From Sphingobium sp. WTD-1 (GTDB lineage Bacteria > Pseudomonadota > Alphaproteobacteria > Sphingomonadales > Sphingomonadaceae), in the NCBI RefSeq assembly GCF_030128825.1, contig NZ_CP119127.1:354001-418000 (forward strand): DNA of 64,000 nt. The letters are read 5' to 3'. The notes under the pieces are model-generated. The model worked only from the letters and a program-made list of their open reading frames with translations. It was not told the DNA's origin and searched no databases. The position numbers and the translations under genes were made by a program. The stretch's first letter is position 1, and each line of letters opens with the position of its first letter. Below are positions 44,380-55,290 of this stretch, piece by piece.

Positions 44380-46398
44380 TCAGCCGCGCACGGTGACACC
44401 GATCCAGAGCGTCCTGGGTGTGCCCAGGTCGATGGATCCACCGGCATTGCGGGTGACGACATCCTCGTCGAACAGATTCTCGCCGCGCGCGACCAGGCTG
44501 ATGCCATGGCCGATCGGCAGTCGGGCGAGGGCGTCGAGCGTCAGTGCATCGGGCAGCACATCGCTCTGCAGGTCATCCTCATATTGCTTGGCCGTGTAGC
44601 GCAGCGTCGCCGACAGCTCCGGCCCGGCCTTGGGCGCCCAGGCCAGCGTCGCACTGGCGGAATGGCGCGGCACCTGCGCGGGCGCGAAGCCGTCGAACGC
44701 CATGCCCGGCGCATCGACCTTGCTGTGGCTATAGGCATAGGAGGCAAGCAGCGAGAAATTGGCCGGAAGCTGTGCGCTGGCGGTCAGTTCCACGCCCTTG
44801 GCCACGATCGCGTTCACATTCTGGCGCTGGCGGGTGTTGGTGGCGATGGTGACATTGGCGATCGCATCGTCGAGCCGGTTGTAGAAGAGCGTGGCGGAGA
44901 GTTGCACGCCCGATGCCGGGGTCAGATCGATGCCACCTTCCACGCCCTTGAGCTTCTCGGGCTTCAAGGCTTCATTGGCCTGGGTGGTGACCGGGAAGAC
45001 CACGAAGGGGCGATAGAGCTCATTGAGCGTGGGCAGGCGGAAGCCGCTATAGGCCGCGCCGCGCAGCGCCACCGCATCGCTCAGATGATAGAGCGCGCCT
45101 ACCCGGCCTGAAAATTCCCAGTCGGATCGGTTGGCGTAGCTGCTGTCCTGCGTCACCAGGCCGGCTGCACTGACCGCCTTGTAGAAGCCGTTGCGGATCG
45201 ACCAGCGATCGGCGCGTATGCCACCGGTCAGGACCAGATTTCCAATCGTCCAGTCATCCTCTGCGAAGATGCCGGACGTGATCTGGTCGCCACCGGCATG
45301 GCGGCGCGATGTCAGCGGGTTGCTGGCGATGCCGGCATTATAGGCATCCTCATACATGTCGCCGGTGGCAAAGCGGGTGTCCACGCCGATGCGCAGCACA
45401 TGCTCCTCGCCCACCGGCGGGCGCAGCTCGATCTTGCCGCCGATCCCGGTCGAGGGGGTGTTGCGCTGGTCGAGCGACTTGCGGAAGCTGGTGGAAGAGA
45501 TGACGATGTTCGAGAAGTTGCGCGCCTGGAGATAGGCGAGCGCATCGACCTGCCAGCGGCCGCGGCTGATATAGCGGATGCTGGCGTCCTGGCCCTGGCT
45601 CATGCTGTCGGCACCGGCAAAGCGCAGGGTGCGGTTATCCTGGAACAGGGTGCCGCGAAACTGGATTTCCGAGGTCGCGTCGATCGGCGCGACGGCGCGC
45701 AAATTGGTCGACCAGCTATCATAGGCGGCGGGCACGGTGGCGGCGACGCGCTGGTCCTTCGGCGTGGTCTGGAAACCATCGCCCCGATCCCAGCGACCGG
45801 ACAGCGACACGTAACCGCTGCCCAGATCCGGCGCGATGCTGGCGGACAATTCGGTCGCATCCCTGCTGCCATAAAAGGCGCTGGCGCCAAACACCGGCAT
45901 CTGGTCGCGGGTGGCGCTGGCCAGTTCGATCGTCCCGGCAACCGCGCCCGCGCCGAACGCGCCGCTGCCGCCGCCGCGCGTCACCCGCACCAGCGCCAGC
46001 CGGTCGGGCACCAAAGCCGAGAAGGGGATATAGCCGAAGAAGGGATCGGCGACCGGCACGCCATCGAGCAGCACCAGGGTCCGGCTCGACGCATTGCCGC
46101 CCAGCGCGCGCAGGGTGGCGCCCTGGTTCGAGGGATTGGACGCCCGGCTGTCAGAGCGGCGGAACTGCTGGAAGCCCGCGACATCGGCCAGCACGCTCTC
46201 GATCCGCCCCGATGCCGCATCCTCAAGCCGATCCCGGTCGATCACCACAGAGCCATAGGCCGGCGTCCCAGGCGGCAGGCTTAGGCCCGTGCCGGTGACG
46301 ATGATCGACGCGGCCTGATCCGCCGTCACATCGGGCGCCTGGGCAACGGCGACGCCGGGCAGCGCGCACAGCATCAACGGCAGCGGCAGGATTTTCAT
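44380..46398 (-). CDS. TonB-dependent outer-membrane receptor, 672 aa
   Basis: It has a signal peptide (MKILPLPLMLCALPGVAVAQ), a TonB-box-like SIIVTGTGL, a plug with the LVLLDGVPVADPF motif and GGNASSRT, and a barrel ending in WIGVTVRG. AAGGGGA precedes ATG 46398. The plug resembles BtuB- and catecholate-type receptors. The ligand is unknown: no riboswitch, Fur box or transport partner is adjacent. It is upstream of the DUF1294 gene. Confidence 0.88.
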   Translation of the reverse strand: MKILPLPLMLCALPGVAVAQAPDVTADQAASIIVTGTGLSLPPGTPAYGSVVIDRDRLEDAASGRIESVLADVAGFQQFRRSDSRASNPSNQGATLRALGGNASSRTLVLLDGVPVADPFFGYIPFSALVPDRLALVRVTRGGGSGAFGAGAVAGTIELASATRDQMPVFGASAFYGSRDATELSASIAPDLGSGYVSLSGRWDRGDGFQTTPKDQRVAATVPAAYDSWSTNLRAVAPIDATSEIQFRGTLFQDNRTLRFAGADSMSQGQDASIRYISRGRWQVDALAYLQARNFSNIVISSTSFRKSLDQRNTPSTGIGGKIELRPPVGEEHVLRIGVDTRFATGDMYEDAYNAGIASNPLTSRRHAGGDQITSGIFAEDDWTIGNLVLTGGIRADRWSIRNGFYKAVSAAGLVTQDSSYANRSDWEFSGRVGALYHLSDAVALRGAAYSGFRLPTLNELYRPFVVFPVTTQANEALKPEKLKGVEGGIDLTPASGVQLSATLFYNRLDDAIANVTIATNTRQRQNVNAIVAKGVELTASAQLPANFSLLASYAYSHSKVDAPGMAFDGFAPAQVPRHSASATLAWAPKAGPELSATLRYTAKQYEDDLQSDVLPDALTLDALARLPIGHGISLVARGENLFDEDVVTRNAGGSIDLGTPRTLWIGVTVRG

Positions 46399-46457
46399 GA
46401 AGCGCGTCCCCTTGGTCCGATTTTGCATCGGGGACTAGGAAGTCGCGCCCTGCACTG

Positions 46458-48674
46458 TCAAGCCGCGACCACCGGCATGCCTGCATGCAGCAGCTTGTCG
46501 ATGGTCAGCGGATAGTCGCGCAGCCGGATACCGGTCGCATTATAGACCGCATTGGCCACCGCCGCGCCGGCGCCGCATATGCCCAGCTCACCCACGCCCT
46601 TGGCCTTCATCGGCGAGCTCTTGTCGTCCAGTTCCTCGATGAACAGCACATCCTGTTCAGGAATATCAGCATGCACCGGCACCAGATATTCGGCCATGTC
46701 ATGATTGACGAAGAAGCCGAAGCGGGTATCGACATCCAGCGCCTCCATCAGCGCCGCGCCGGCGCCCATGGTCATCGCCCCGATCACCTGGTTGCGCGCC
46801 GATTTGGGGTTGAGGATTCGGCCGGCGGCAAAGGCGCCGCCCATCCGGCGGATGCGCACCTCGGCCGTGTCGATATCGACCCCAACCTCGCAGAAATGCG
46901 CACCGAAGGTCGCCTGGGCATAGCGTTTGGCAAGATCGCCAAACTCGATCCTGTCCTCGACCCACAGCCCGTCACGTCCGGCGAGCGCACCCAAAGTCTG
47001 CGACTGGTTGCCCATCTTCACCAACCCGTCCTCAAACCGGGCAGCGGCGATCGGATAGCCGGCCTTTTCCGTCAGCTTCGCCCGCATCGCCATGGCGGCG
47101 GCATAAACGCCGGCGGTTGAACTATTGGCGCCCCATTGGCCGCCCGATCCGGCCGAGGCGGGAAAGCGGCTGTCGCCCAGACGCACCGTCACCGCATCCA
47201 CCTCCACGCCCAACACTTCCGCTGCGGTCTGGGCCATGATGGTGTAGGTGCCGGTGCCAATATCGGTCATGTCGGTTTCGACCGTCACCCGTCCCTGCCC
47301 ATCGATGCCGATGCGCGCGCCCGAATCCGTCGTAATATTGTTGCGGAAGGCGGCGGCCATGCCCATGCCCACCCACCAGCGCCCGTCGCGCATCTGGCCG
47401 GGGCGCGGATTGCGTTTGCCCCAGCCAAACCGTTCCGATCCGGCGCGCAGGCACTCCACCAGCTTGCGGCTGGAAAAAGGGCGCTGCGGGCCGGCTTCGG
47501 GATCATATTGCACGTCGTTGCGGATGCGCAGTTCGACCGGGTCCAGCCCGCAGGCCTCCGCCAGTTCGTCCATCGCCACTTCCAATGCCAGCATGCCGAC
47601 CGCCTCGCCCGGCGCGCGCATCGCATTACCCTCCGGCAGGTCGAGCACGGCCAGCCGATGCGCGGTGATGCGGTTGGCGCCGCGATAGAGAAGGCGGGTC
47701 TGCTGCGCTGCCGTTTCCGGGCCACCGCCGGGCAGGTCGCCCGACCAGACCTCATGCGCGATCGCATCGATCACGCCGTCCTTGCCCGCGCCCAGACGGA
47801 TGCGCTGGATCGTCGCCGGGCGATGGGTGGTGTTGTTGGGGATTTGCGGCCGGGCGATCGCGACCTTGACCGGCCGCCCGATCTGTTTCGCACCCAGCGC
47901 CGCGAGCAGCGCGTCCGCACGCAGGAACAGCTTCGCGCCGAAGCCCCCGCCAATATAGGGCGCGACCAGCCGGATATTCTCCTTGGGAATACCCAGCGTC
48001 TTGGCCATCTCGCCGACGCTCCAGGCGATCATCTGGTTGGCGGTCCACAAGGTCAGCTTGTCGCCATTCCAGGCCGCCGTCGTAGCGTGCGGTTCCATCA
48101 TCGCATGGCTATGATCGGGCGTACTGTAGCTTTGGTCGATCTTCACCGCCGCCTTGGCAAAGGCGCCATCGAAATCGCCGACCTTGGTGTCGGCCGGCGA
48201 CCCGAAACTGGCCGGCGGCATGGTGCCGTGCAGCCGTTCCGCCTTCAGGTCGAACCGCCCCTGTTCGGGCGCATAGTCGATCCGCACCAGCTTTGCCGCA
48301 TCACGCGCATTTTCCAGCGTGTCGGCAATCACCAGCGCCAGGGCCTGCTCATAATGCTGGATCGCCGGGCCGCCGAGCAGATGGGCGGTGTTGAACTGCC
48401 CCTTGCCCAGCGTGCCGGCATTGGCATGGGTGACGATGCCGAGCACGCCCGGCGCCGCCTCGGCCGCGCGCAGGTCCATCGAACGGATCTGCCCCTTGGC
48501 GATCGCGCTGCCGACAATCCAGCCATAGGCGGCATTGGGCGCCGCATCATGGCGTTCATAGGCATAGGGCGCAGTGCCGGTGACCTTGGCAGCACCATCG
48601 ATCCGGTCGTGCGGAATACCGACCACGCGGCCGCGGTCGATCGGGTTCGGGCCGGCTGGCGTGTCGAACTTCAT
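46458..48674 (-). CDS. paoC: Molybdenum aldehyde oxidoreductase, molybdopterin-binding subunit (PaoC-like)
   Basis: This 738-residue large subunit belongs to the xanthine dehydrogenase family and binds molybdenum cytosine dinucleotide. It shows [20 protein letters not shown] at the start, [20 protein letters not shown], and the C-terminal [18 protein letters not shown] segment with the catalytic Glu (GVGE). It works with the two smaller subunits encoded just upstream. With the Tat signal on the iron-sulfur subunit, the whole complex is probably periplasmic and oxidises aldehydes. It overlaps paoB by 4 bases. Confidence 0.92.
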   Translation of the reverse strand: MKFDTPAGPNPIDRGRVVGIPHDRIDGAAKVTGTAPYAYERHDAAPNAAYGWIVGSAIAKGQIRSMDLRAAEAAPGVLGIVTHANAGTLGKGQFNTAHLLGGPAIQHYEQALALVIADTLENARDAAKLVRIDYAPEQGRFDLKAERLHGTMPPASFGSPADTKVGDFDGAFAKAAVKIDQSYSTPDHSHAMMEPHATTAAWNGDKLTLWTANQMIAWSVGEMAKTLGIPKENIRLVAPYIGGGFGAKLFLRADALLAALGAKQIGRPVKVAIARPQIPNNTTHRPATIQRIRLGAGKDGVIDAIAHEVWSGDLPGGGPETAAQQTRLLYRGANRITAHRLAVLDLPEGNAMRAPGEAVGMLALEVAMDELAEACGLDPVELRIRNDVQYDPEAGPQRPFSSRKLVECLRAGSERFGWGKRNPRPGQMRDGRWWVGMGMAAAFRNNITTDSGARIGIDGQGRVTVETDMTDIGTGTYTIMAQTAAEVLGVEVDAVTVRLGDSRFPASAGSGGQWGANSSTAGVYAAAMAMRAKLTEKAGYPIAAARFEDGLVKMGNQSQTLGALAGRDGLWVEDRIEFGDLAKRYAQATFGAHFCEVGVDIDTAEVRIRRMGGAFAAGRILNPKSARNQVIGAMTMGAGAALMEALDVDTRFGFFVNHDMAEYLVPVHADIPEQDVLFIEELDDKSSPMKAKGVGELGICGAGAAVANAVYNATGIRLRDYPLTIDKLLHAGMPVVAA

Positions 48675-49627
48675 GCCCGTGCCTCCTGCTGGCGATAGAG
48701 CGATGCCAGCGTCTGGCTCAGCAACGCCTTCTTGAAGTCATTATGCGGGGTGGTGCGGGCACCCGCCAAGGCAGCGTCGGCAACGGCCTTGGCACCCTGC
48801 GACGCGGCCGCATCGGCGTCCGCCACCCGCCAGGGTTTGGGCGCGATTCCGCCAAAGGCAAAGCGCGCCTGACCGTCGTTGCCGAACACCGCGGCGACCG
48901 ACACCAATGCGAAGGCATAGGAGGCTCGGTCACGCACCTTGCGATAGACATGGGTACCGCCGATCGGTTTGGGCAAGGTCACCGACAGGATCATCTCGCC
49001 GGGCTGCAGTGCATTATCCACCTGCGGTGCATCGCCCGGCAGGCGATGGAAATCGGCGATCGGGATGGTGCGCTTAACGCCGCCCGGTGCCATCGTCTCC
49101 GCCTGTGCATCCAGCAGCCGCAGCGCCACCGCCATGTCGCTGGGATTCTGGGCGATGCAGGCGTCGCTGACGCCGACAATCGCCAAGCTGCGGCTCATCC
49201 CCTGCATCGCGCCGCAACCACTGCCCGGCCGCCTTTTGTTACAAGGCATGCGCGTGTCGTAGAAATAGGGACAGCGGGTCCGCTGCAGCAGATTGCCACC
49301 GGTCGTCGCCTTGTTGCGCAACTGGCCCGATGCACCCGCCACCAGCGCCCGGCTGAGCACCGCATAGTCGCGCCGCACCCGCTTGTCGGCGGCAAGGTCG
49401 GTATTACGCACCAATGCGCCGATCCGAAGACCGCCCTCCTGCGTCGGCTCGATTGTGTTGAGGCCCAGATGGTTGACGTCGATCAGATGGGCCGGCGTCT
49501 CGATCTGCAATTTCATTAGGTCGAGCAGGTTTGTGCCGCCGGCGATGAAGCGGGCACCCTGGACCGATGCTGCCGCCTTGACCGCCGCTTCCACGCTGGC
49601 CGGGCGCTCATAGGTGAAGGGTCTCAT
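48671..49627 (-). CDS. paoB: Aldehyde oxidoreductase FAD-binding subunit (PaoB-like)
   Basis: This 318-residue subunit binds FAD ([19 protein letters not shown] motif near residue 35) and carries the extra Cys cluster [15 protein letters not shown], then GSGCGAM, which in the E. coli PaoABC-type enzyme binds a [4Fe-4S] centre. It starts at ATG 49627 and overlaps paoA by 4 bases. It transfers electrons from the iron-sulfur subunit to the outside acceptor. Confidence 0.92.
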   Translation of the reverse strand: MRPFTYERPASVEAAVKAAASVQGARFIAGGTNLLDLMKLQIETPAHLIDVNHLGLNTIEPTQEGGLRIGALVRNTDLAADKRVRRDYAVLSRALVAGASGQLRNKATTGGNLLQRTRCPYFYDTRMPCNKRRPGSGCGAMQGMSRSLAIVGVSDACIAQNPSDMAVALRLLDAQAETMAPGGVKRTIPIADFHRLPGDAPQVDNALQPGEMILSVTLPKPIGGTHVYRKVRDRASYAFALVSVAAVFGNDGQARFAFGGIAPKPWRVADADAAASQGAKAVADAALAGARTTPHNDFKKALLSQTLASLYRQQEARA

Positions 49628-50259
49628 GCCTTCTCCTCCCCGGCGACGTCGCGCATGGCGGCGATAATGTTGGGATAGGCGGCGCAGCGGCAGATATTGC
49701 CGCTCATCCGCTCGCGCGCCTCCGCGTCGGACCAGGCGACCTGATCCAGATCCTGCGTCACATGGCTCGGCACGCCGGCTTCGATCTCTTCCAGCACGGC
49801 GACTGCGGAGCATATCTGTCCAGGCGTGCAATAGCCGCATTGGTAACCGTCATGGACGATGAAAGCGCGCTGCATCGGGTGGAGCCGCTCCGGCGTGCCC
49901 AGCCCTTCGATCGTCGTGACCCTCTCGCCCTCGTGCATGACGGCAAGGGTCAGGCAACTGTTGATCCGGCGCCCCTCGACGATCACGGTGCAGGCGCCGC
50001 ACTGGCCATGGTCGCAGCCCTTCTTGGTGCCGGTCAGATGCAGATGCTCGCGCAGCGCATCCAGCAAGGTGGTGCGCGGGTCGAGTTGCAGATGCACGTC
50101 GCGCCCGTTCACCTTCATGTCGAGTGCCATCATGCGATTGCCCTCCTGTGCCGATGGGGACCGGGCGGGCGGAGCAGCCTGTGCCAGGCCGGGCACCGCA
50201 GCGGTCGCCACGGCGCTGCCCTGCAGAATATGGCGGCGCGTAAAACCATCGGACGTCAT
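49624..50259 (-). CDS. paoA: Aldehyde oxidoreductase [2Fe-2S] subunit with Tat signal (PaoA-like)
   Basis: This 211-residue subunit carries two [2Fe-2S] clusters: [11 protein letters not shown] with a later Cys in the N-terminal domain, and CGYCTPGQI with CRCAAYPN in the C-terminal domain. The N-terminus has a twin-arginine signal ([22 protein letters not shown]), so the assembled complex goes to the periplasm by Tat with its cofactors loaded. AGGAGG precedes ATG 50259. It is the first gene of the paoABC operon. Confidence 0.92.
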   Translation of the reverse strand: MTSDGFTRRHILQGSAVATAAVPGLAQAAPPARSPSAQEGNRMMALDMKVNGRDVHLQLDPRTTLLDALREHLHLTGTKKGCDHGQCGACTVIVEGRRINSCLTLAVMHEGERVTTIEGLGTPERLHPMQRAFIVHDGYQCGYCTPGQICSAVAVLEEIEAGVPSHVTQDLDQVAWSDAEARERMSGNICRCAAYPNIIAAMRDVAGEEKA

Positions 50260-50596
50260 GGATGACCCTCCTCCTGATCCGCATGTCATACGAAGGGCGG
50301 CGGCAATCGATCCCCGCAGGCCGCAGAAATGCCGGATCGGCAAAGAGTGACAGAACATGGGTGCAGGTCAAGCGGAGGCATGATTCGACGATTCGAGTCC
50401 GGCGCATCCGCAGCATCAAACCAGGCACCATGCCATGTCATTTTATCCACAGAGGCAAAACCCCCGGAAAACGGGAGGTTTTCCGCCATTTCAAAAAGTT
50501 TTTCATTTTTCTGCAATTCAGCCCTTGCCGACTTGGGAAACCACTGCTAGTTCGCCGCCACCCGCCGAGAGGGACACACTCTCCCGGCCGCCAAGA
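50260..50596. other. 337-bp gap with a hairpin upstream of tRNA-Gly
   Basis: There is no gene. It should hold the paoABC promoter on the minus strand and a tRNA promoter on the plus strand. A terminator-like hairpin, AAAACCCCCG (50457-50466) with CGGGAGGTTTT (50472-50482), has an A bulge. Its T-ending right arm and the surrounding T runs suggest termination of plus-strand transcripts. Confidence 0.5.
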
Positions 50597-50671
50597 GCGG
50601 GCGTAGCTCAGGGGTAGAGCACAACCTTGCCAAGGTTGGGGTCGAGGGTTCGAATCCCTTCGCCCGCTCCA
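50597..50671 (+). tRNA. tRNA-Gly (anticodon GCC)
   Basis: The acceptor stem GCGGGCG/CGCCCGC, D arm GCTC/GAGC, anticodon stem and loop CAACCTTGCCAAGGTTG with GCC, T arm GAGGG/CCCTT with TTCGAAT and encoded CCA form a standard tRNA-Gly. It marks the left edge of a compositionally different region and is a common type of integration site (see findings). Confidence 0.97.
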
Positions 50672-50701
50672 GAATTCTTCAATAAAATCAAAGAATTCTG
50701 G
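50669..50701 (+). terminator. Hairpin at the 3' end of tRNA-Gly
   Basis: CCAGAATTCTT (50669-50679) and AAGAATTCTGG (50691-50701) are perfect inverted repeats separated by 11 AT-rich bases. The stem starts in the tRNA CCA end. After it, 50702-51050 holds no gene I can support, only the probable promoter of the sigma gene. Confidence 0.55.
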
Positions 50702-51050
50702 ACCGCCGGGGCCGATCGAAACCGCTTATTTTTCCTTCGAAAATCGCAAAGTAAGCGCATGGTAAGCATGTTTGGGGCTAGGTTTCGCTGTGCTTTTTCC
50801 ATCACAGTTTACCAGTCTCTGATCGCAGCGGCTGCCTTGCGCAATCGATTACATGCCGCCATCATCGTGACGTGAGGAAATCCGAAGAGTGCCTCGCAAG
50901 CATACCTGCCAAGCATAATTTACGTCGGTCCACGAAGGACGGACGGCCGCCTAGAGATGACAGTGGCATGTCGAACCGCGGCATAGCGCAGGGGAAAGCA
51001 AACAGTCGGGCGACTGCCCGATGGCAGTTGCTGTCGCCTGGATTTGACTT

Positions 51051-51653
51051 GTGCCCTCTCAATTCCCTTTCCCGTGCCATCGTCCGCCTAGGTCCGTATC
51101 CTCTGGATGCCACAATAGTCCCGCCGATGGGACGCCGGCATCCGACGCCGTTTCTCCGCCGGCCGAAAGCCTTGCGCAAACTTTCCAGACCGAGCGAGCC
51201 GGGCTTCTGCGTTATCTGGGCAAACGCGCCGGATGGGATGCCGCACCTGATCTTGTCCAAGAAGTCTTCGTGCGCGCCGCAAGCAGCGAGCAGGCGGGAC
51301 GGCTCATAAATCCTGCCGCGTTCGTCAAACGAATCGCCCGCAATTTGCTGATCGATCGAGCCCGAAAGATAGGACGTGATAATGTCGTCATCTTTCCACT
51401 CGACGAGCAGCGAGATGTCGTCGCGCAGCCAGAACAATGCCTCAATTTGGAGGCGTCCGATCTCCTACGCCTCTACGAGAATGCCGTCGATACGCTTCCC
51501 GAAAAGACCCGCCGTGTATTCCTGATGCACCGGGTGGATGAAATGAGCTATCGCCAAATCCATGAGCGATTGGAAATCAGCGTCGCGACGGTGGAATATC
51601 ACATGGTGAAGGCGCTCGCGCATATCAGCCGCCACGTGGACGCGGCGCGATGA
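51051..51653 (+). CDS. ECF sigma factor (FecI-like), lasso cluster
   Basis: This 200-residue sigma-70 family factor has region 2 (LLRYLGKRAGWDAAPDLVQEVFVRAA, then AFVKRIARNLLIDRARK) and region 4 (LPEKTRRVFLMHRVDEMSYRQIHERL, then SVATVEYHMVKAL). Its stop overlaps the FecR-like gene by 4 bases. FecI/FecR/TonB-receptor triads sense ligand at the outer membrane and turn on transport genes. The only in-frame start seen is GTG 51051; without a strong ribosome site, the first 40 Pro/Ser-rich residues are uncertain. Confidence 0.86.
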   Translation: MPSQFPFPCHRPPRSVSSGCHNSPADGTPASDAVSPPAESLAQTFQTERAGLLRYLGKRAGWDAAPDLVQEVFVRAASSEQAGRLINPAAFVKRIARNLLIDRARKIGRDNVVIFPLDEQRDVVAQPEQCLNLEASDLLRLYENAVDTLPEKTRRVFLMHRVDEMSYRQIHERLEISVATVEYHMVKALAHISRHVDAAR

Positions 51654-52648
51654 GCGACCTGGATGGCGACGATGGCGTCGACCGCGATGCCATCGAAGAA
51701 CAAGCTATCGCGTGGTTCCTGAATCTGCGCGCTCGTGAACCGGAGGCGGATACCTCGGATCTCGACGCATGGCTGGATCAGTCTGCCGATCATCGACGGG
51801 CCTATGAGCGGGCTCGATATCATTTCGAGGCTTCAGAGATACTGAAGTCATCTGTCCGCCATGGCAAAAAGAAGCCGTTACATTCCCGCACATTTTTCCT
51901 CGGCCTGGGAATTGCAGCAGCACTTGCTCTGGCAATAGCTCTAGGCGCGACCTTCACGTCGAACCAGCATCTGCGGACCGCTATCAACGAGGAAGCTGCG
52001 CCGGCGCGCATGCGTGCGCCGCGGCATCAGATCCGCACCGTGGCGCTCGCCGACGGTTCCGATCTCACGCTCGACGCCGCCAGCCAGATCGAAGTTGCAA
52101 TGACGAGCAGAGAACGTCGAATCCGGCTGCTCGAAGGGAAGGCTCGTATAGCCGTGAGCGCAGACCCTCGCCCCTTCATCGTCGAGGCTGGTTCAGGCGA
52201 ACTTACGGCTAATGCCGCAAGCTTTGATGTGGATATGGCTGCCGATGGTCAAATCGAGGTCGCCGTCCTGTCGGGTGAGGTCGAATTACGCAGGTTGCTG
52301 CGCCCCGCGGTGTTGGAGAGGGCAGCCCCAAAGATGCAGGCCGGGCAAAGCTATGGCTATCTTGCAAGCGACTTCACACCAATTGCGGTCGGACAGGACG
52401 ACACCGATCGACGTGACTGGCCCAACGGCTGGACCGAATATCATTCCGCGCCCCTGTCGGAGGTGATTGCGGATGCCAATCGATATGCAAGGCAGCCGAT
52501 CGAGCTCGATGAGCCACCCCTGGGCAATCTGCTGGTTTCGGGACGGTTCCATATTACGGATAGCGACCGCTTTGCCGAGAGGATCGCCTCTCTTTTCGGA
52601 CTTGCTGCAGTCCACCGCCAAGGCGCCATTCACCTGCGCAAGAGATAA
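51650..52648 (+). CDS. FecR-family anti-sigma/transducer, lasso cluster
   Basis: This 332-residue inner-membrane protein has a DUF4880-like N-terminal domain (AIAWFLNLRAREPEADTSDL and DAWLDQSADHRRAYERA), one transmembrane helix (near 85-103, FFLGLGIAAALALAIALGA), then the FecR domain (HQIRTVALADGSDLTLDAAS, RRIRLLEGKARIAV) and a C-terminal STN/DUF4974-like part. It would hold the ECF factor and receive the signal from the TonB receptor. It is coupled to the sigma gene by ATGA. Confidence 0.88.
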   Translation: MSDLDGDDGVDRDAIEEQAIAWFLNLRAREPEADTSDLDAWLDQSADHRRAYERARYHFEASEILKSSVRHGKKKPLHSRTFFLGLGIAAALALAIALGATFTSNQHLRTAINEEAAPARMRAPRHQIRTVALADGSDLTLDAASQIEVAMTSRERRIRLLEGKARIAVSADPRPFIVEAGSGELTANAASFDVDMAADGQIEVAVLSGEVELRRLLRPAVLERAAPKMQAGQSYGYLASDFTPIAVGQDDTDRRDWPNGWTEYHSAPLSEVIADANRYARQPIELDEPPLGNLLVSGRFHITDSDRFAERIASLFGLAAVHRQGAIHLRKR

Positions 52649-52743
52649 AAAACTTTGATGGACGACTAAGGTCGTACCAATTGCAGCGTCAATCCCCCCA
52701 GACGCGCCGATGTGGCGGGTCGGCAAACGCATTGGGGGGAACA

Positions 52744-55290
52744 ATGTCCGTCACGAAGGTTCAAACGATTGCATTGCTCATGGCTGGCGCGGCAGGGGTT
52801 GTTTCAATCCCAGCAACATGGGCCAAGGACGATCCGGCTATCGTCATCGATTTACCCGCACAGACGCTTGACCAATCTCTGCGCGCCGTTGCCTCGAGCG
52901 CTGGCTGGGAAATTTACATGTCTGCCAGCGATATCGAGGGCATTGCCGCTGCCCCGCTCAAAGGCAATCTGACCCCGAGTGAAGCTATTGGTCGGCTCCT
53001 CAAAACCACCGACCTCGAAGCTAAGATCGTGGATGGAGCCGTGATCATCCGCTCGAAGTCGATCAGCGATGAAAATTCGAGGGACATCATCACCGTCACC
53101 GGCAGCCGGATTACCGGGGCGCCGCCGTCGGCCCCCGTTCGCGTCATAACGGCCGAAGACATGCGCCGCGGCGGACAAGCGGACCTGGGCGAGGTCATTC
53201 GAAGTTCCACGGTGAATTTTGGCGGAGGGCAGAACCCCGGTGTCGGCACAAGCCAGGGCAACAGCGACGTCAACGTCAACGGATCATCGTCCCCCAACCT
53301 GCTTGGCCTGGGTCCAAATGCCACTTTGACGCTGCTGAATGGCAACCGCCTCAGCTACACCGGTCTTAATTCTGCCGTCGACATCAGCGCCATTCCCGCA
53401 ACCGCAGTGGATCGTGTCGAAATCATCACGGACGGCGCTTCGGCGATTTACGGCGCCGATGCCGTAGCCGGCGTCGTCAATGTCATTCTGAAGCGCGACT
53501 ATGAAGGCGTTAGCGCGCTGGCGAGAGTCGGGGGTTCGACCGATGGCGGCAATTTCCAGCAGCAATATAATCTGACGGGTGGCGCCAAGTGGGCCGGAGG
53601 CGGAATTCTCGCCGTTCTGGACCATTCGTCCAACTCCGACATTCCAGCATCGAGCCGTTCCTACGCCAGAAGCATGGCGACGGATTCATCGCTTTACCCC
53701 AGGCTCGGGCGCGATAGCGCGCTGATAAGCCTCTTCCAGGACATTGGCAGTCAGCTGAAGGCCAATGTCGACCTCATGTACAAGGACGGAAGGCAAGATG
53801 TGATCGCCGGCTTCCTTGAGGGACAGCCGCACACCGCCAGCGGCGCGGCGGTCCGGGCAGACACCCGGTCGTGGCTTGTCGCCCCGTCGCTTACGGCCAG
53901 CCTTGGCGCATCCTGGAATCTGCATCTCCTGTCGTCGTTCGGTGCCGACAAATCCCAGACTCATTCGGACATCTTCGCGGGAGGCTCGGTTTATGGGGCA
54001 AGTTATCGGCAATATGACAATGATGCTCAGTCGATCGAATTGAACGGCGACGGCCCGCTTTTCAGCCTACCGGCCGGCGAGGTTCGCGTTGCATTGGGCG
54101 GCGGCTATCGCCGTACCGGCATCGAACTGACCACCACCACATTGGGCGTCACGAGCAACGCCTTCAAGCAGCACAGTGAAAACGGATTTGGTTTCGCCGA
54201 ACTGCTGGTCCCGATCCTTTCGCCAGCGCAGAATTCCCGGCTGGGGCGTGCGCTTCGGCTGACGGGAGCATTCCGCTACGAGGCGAACTCAGGCACGGAT
54301 TCCGTCGCGCTTCCAAAATTGGGGATCGTCTATGAGCCATTTGATGGCCTGGCGATAAAGGGTAGTTGGGGCCGCTCATTCCGCCTCCCGACCCTGTATC
54401 AGCGATATGGAAGCTATTCCGCCGTCCTGTATCAGACCGCCAGATATGCCACGGGCTTTCCAGCTGACTCGACCATGATAATCTTGGGGGGCGCGAACGC
54501 CGACCTGAAACCCGAGAAATCGGAAAGTTGGACCTTCTCGGCGGAATTCCGTCCAGTCGAACATCCCGAATTCACCGGGAGCATCAGTTTTTTCCATTTT
54601 GATTACACCGATCGTGTTGCAACGCCGCTGACGTCTGCGATCGGCGTGCTCAACAACCCGATCTATAACAGCCTCGTCACGCTTGACCCGTCCACCTCCC
54701 TGCAACAGTCGCTGATCAGCGGTGCAGCGATCGGTCTGCAGAATGGCACGACCGGCACTTATGATCCCAGCCGGGTCGTCGCAATTCTGGATGGCCGTGA
54801 CCGAAACATGGCACGCGAGATCTACAAAGGCATCAGCCTTTCCATGCGCTACCTGATCGGAGACCCGGATCGCGAGGCGCTCGATCTCAGCTTCGATGGC
54901 AATTGGATCGATAGCAGCAGGCAATTGTTCGACGGCCTGCCGACGGTCGATCTTTCCGGCACCATATTCAACCCGCCCAAGCTCAAGGGCCGCGTCGGTG
55001 CCAGCTATGTCACACCGCGGCTCACCCTCTCTGCATTCACCAATCTGAGTTCAAGCATCCTCGATAACCGGAGTCTGCCAGCTTACCGCCTGCGCGCGCT
55101 CGCGACCCTCGATCTTTCCGCCATCGCCAAGATGGGAGGCGGATTCGAATTGGGCGCCAATATGCAGAATGTCTTCAACGCCAAGCCCCCGTTGATCGTC
55201 ACAGGCTCTGGTTATGACACGCCCTTCGATACGACCAATTACTCCCCAATTGGACGCTTTCTCTCCATCCAGATTCGCCGGTCGTGGTGA
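52744..55290 (+). CDS. TonB-dependent receptor with STN signalling domain, lasso cluster
   Basis: This 848-residue receptor has a signal peptide (ALLMAGAAGVVSIPATWA), a periplasmic STN domain (IDLPAQTLDQSLRAVASSAG, TPSEAIGRLLKTTDLEAKI), a TonB-box-like IITVTGSRI, plug and barrel ending in a C-terminal Trp. The STN domain contacts FecR, so it is a transducing receptor. Receptors in lasso clusters of this class are thought to import the lasso peptide or its cargo. GGGGGGA precedes ATG 52744. Its stop overlaps the isopeptidase ATG by one base. Confidence 0.9.
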   Translation: MSVTKVQTIALLMAGAAGVVSIPATWAKDDPAIVIDLPAQTLDQSLRAVASSAGWEIYMSASDIEGIAAAPLKGNLTPSEAIGRLLKTTDLEAKIVDGAVIIRSKSISDENSRDIITVTGSRITGAPPSAPVRVITAEDMRRGGQADLGEVIRSSTVNFGGGQNPGVGTSQGNSDVNVNGSSSPNLLGLGPNATLTLLNGNRLSYTGLNSAVDISAIPATAVDRVEIITDGASAIYGADAVAGVVNVILKRDYEGVSALARVGGSTDGGNFQQQYNLTGGAKWAGGGILAVLDHSSNSDIPASSRSYARSMATDSSLYPRLGRDSALISLFQDIGSQLKANVDLMYKDGRQDVIAGFLEGQPHTASGAAVRADTRSWLVAPSLTASLGASWNLHLLSSFGADKSQTHSDIFAGGSVYGASYRQYDNDAQSIELNGDGPLFSLPAGEVRVALGGGYRRTGIELTTTTLGVTSNAFKQHSENGFGFAELLVPILSPAQNSRLGRALRLTGAFRYEANSGTDSVALPKLGIVYEPFDGLAIKGSWGRSFRLPTLYQRYGSYSAVLYQTARYATGFPADSTMIILGGANADLKPEKSESWTFSAEFRPVEHPEFTGSISFFHFDYTDRVATPLTSAIGVLNNPIYNSLVTLDPSTSLQQSLISGAAIGLQNGTTGTYDPSRVVAILDGRDRNMAREIYKGISLSMRYLIGDPDREALDLSFDGNWIDSSRQLFDGLPTVDLSGTIFNPPKLKGRVGASYVTPRLTLSAFTNLSSSILDNRSLPAYRLRALATLDLSAIAKMGGGFELGANMQNVFNAKPPLIVTGSGYDTPFDTTNYSPIGRFLSIQIRRSW

